A program made the position numbers and the translations under genes. The notes under the pieces are model-generated. The model did not search any database and was not told the origin of the DNA. It saw nothing but the letters and a program-made list of their open reading frames with translations. A DNA stretch of 64,000 nt from Azolla caroliniana (taxonomy: Eukaryota > Polypodiophyta), in the NCBI GenBank assembly GCA_043228905.1, contig JBHGNT010000002.1, positions 20,274,001 to 20,338,000 of the forward strand, read 5' to 3'. Positions 62,757-64,000 of the stretch are shown one piece after another; position 1 is the first letter of the stretch; every line of letters begins with the position of its first letter.

Positions 62757-64000
62757 ATGACTAGGCCAACAGACGACCCGGTTACGGAGAGAGCACAAAG
62801 ACTTGCTGAACAACGAAGGCGGCGAGAGGCTTTCCAACAAGCAGCGGAATAAATCCGATCGGATCGATCATTTTCCAAAGTGATCCGGATAGTGGCGGAG
62901 GAGTCGCTCTGTCTGCAACAAAACGCCTACCCGGACGAAGGAAGTAGCTTAAGCAGTCTCCGGGAAGCGAAATCCCTTCTCCAGGCCTTGGCCAGAAGAG
63001 ACGGCGAATCCGAAGCATTTTCAGCGTTGGAATCGGATTCGGAAGGGGGTTACAGTGCGCACACGAACTATTGCAGTAGTAACGACACCCTACGAGGACC
63101 GGAGGACGAGGAGTCGGATACATTACCGACATCGGAACCAGAGTTGTCAGACCGGGAACCCCTGGCACTAGACGTGGAACAACCTCTGGAGACGGAAGAA
63201 GACAAAGAAAGACCTCTGACACCGGAAGTCGAGCCGGCCACACCAAAGGAAGACCGGCAAAGACCTCCGATGTTGACGGAACAGCAGGAAAGACCACCGA
63301 CACCGCCAGCCCGCGTACCGACATCGGACGACGACATGCCGTTCCAGTACTCCAAGTATAGGGATGACCCGGACTCCGAGGCTCATGTTCACGCATTTCA
63401 ACAAACATGGGAGACGAACCATGTGTCAGAATGGTTAACCGCGGCTGAAGAGGAACGATCTATGATAGCCGAATTCAGCGTGACATTGGAAGGACCGGCC
63501 GCCAGATGGCACCGGACACAGGACCCCAGCACCATCACCACCTTTGCGGACCTGAAAGATGAATTCTTGCACTTATTTCAGAAGGAGGTGGACCAGAGAG
63601 AAATGGTGGGCCTATTTTATTATACCATCCCGCAGGACCCTGGGGAGAGCATTCCGCAGTTTGTCATATGGTTTCAACGGATGCACAATCAGCTTACCCG
63701 AACACCTCCGGAGGAAGAAACACGGGCTATATTCTTAGCCGCGCTCCGGGAACCTCTACGAACGGTATGCACGGTCATCGACTTTCGCACAAGCACCATC
63801 GACTAGGTCATCGACCGGGTTAGAGAAATGGAGAAAATGAGCTCTTGGCTAACAATGGGAGCCCTCCAACGAGCATTACCAACCGATGAGGATCTCCGGT
63901 TCCGGCAAGCAATCCAATGCACGACCTGCTTGAATTCCGGACACTCGGCACTGGAGTGCACCATGCGGACACACTGCTTACTCTGCCAATCTACAAGCCA
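62757..64000 (+). pseudogene. Gyp-E gag, running off the right edge
   Basis: ATG 62757 (MTRPTDDPVTERAQRLAEQR) is the likely start, in the same frame as the long open piece 62880-63806. A TAA at 62850 (Gln expected in QQAAE-stop-IRS) and a TAG at 63804 interrupt it. Order: a charged helical N-terminus, an acidic Pro/Glu-rich region, then a Retrotrans_gag core (DSEAHVHAFQQTWETNHVSE, FSVTLEGPAARWHRTQDPST, FADLKDEFLHLFQKEVDQRE, ESIPQFVIWFQRMHNQLTRT). A CX2CX4HX4C knuckle (CTTCLNSGHSALEC) is at about 63929-63970, and the start of a second (CLLC) at the edge. Clearly Ty3/gypsy; the lineage may be that of Gyp-A but no overlapping part exists for comparison. Confidence 0.88.

Overview
The window is a block of nested, decayed LTR retrotransposons from what is very probably a land plant nuclear genome. 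I see no host gene and no intact autonomous element. The plant call rests on Ty1/copia elements primed by initiator tRNA-Met (TGGTATYAGAGC), plant-type Ty3/gypsy pol genes, telobox motifs (AAACCCTAA) in LTRs and G-box/TATA promoters. I cannot name the species. A bryophyte, lycophyte or fern is possible, but that is a guess. Element names below (Gyp-A, Cop-B and so on) are labels for this annotation only.

Layout: 1-2572 holds a gypsy integrase tail (Gyp-F), its polypurine tract and LTR-like DNA, a tRNA-like relic, and a deleted element ending in a 1046-bp LTR. From 2573 to about 37480 a plus-strand gypsy element, Gyp-A, forms the scaffold. It is split by Gyp-B (minus, 2950-16009), which itself contains Cop-A (minus, 8955-14479, TSD CAATC). 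It is also split by a gag-only non-autonomous element (16957-20583), a solo copia LTR (24023-24704) and Cop-B (27020-36641, TSD CAGAG). The 5' LTR of Cop-B holds a 3.9-kb DNA transposon with 37-bp terminal inverted repeats and an array of palindromes. About 37480-44420 is a second Gyp-A-like element (Gyp-D). A decayed copia (Cop-D) follows, split by Cop-C (44607-49745, TSD CTATG) and a solo LTR (49865-50439, TSD AACGA), and trailed by another solo LTR (52245-53217, TSD CGAAG). Then come a minus-strand Cop-E fragment, two direct copies of a long LTR (54303-55290 and 57207-58343) around AT-rich DNA with a transposase-like remnant, two copia fragments in opposite orientation joined at a tRNA-like sequence (58763-61342), a gag-tail remnant, and the 5' LTR and gag of Gyp-E, which runs off the right edge.

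How the parts relate: Gyp-B and the gag-only element share primer-binding site, LTR ends, core promoter, 4-bp target duplications and a related gag, so Gyp-B-type elements probably mobilised the gag-only element. Gyp-A and Gyp-D share an unusual third ORF downstream of pol. It has a small globular N-terminal domain, a proline-rich linker and a long coiled-coil region. Both copies are preceded by the same order of G-box, purine tract and TATA-like box, which suggests separate expression. This ORF3 module is the best candidate here for something undescribed. Many premature stops are TAG, TGA or TAA explicable by C-to-T change on one strand, as expected of old methylated transposons.
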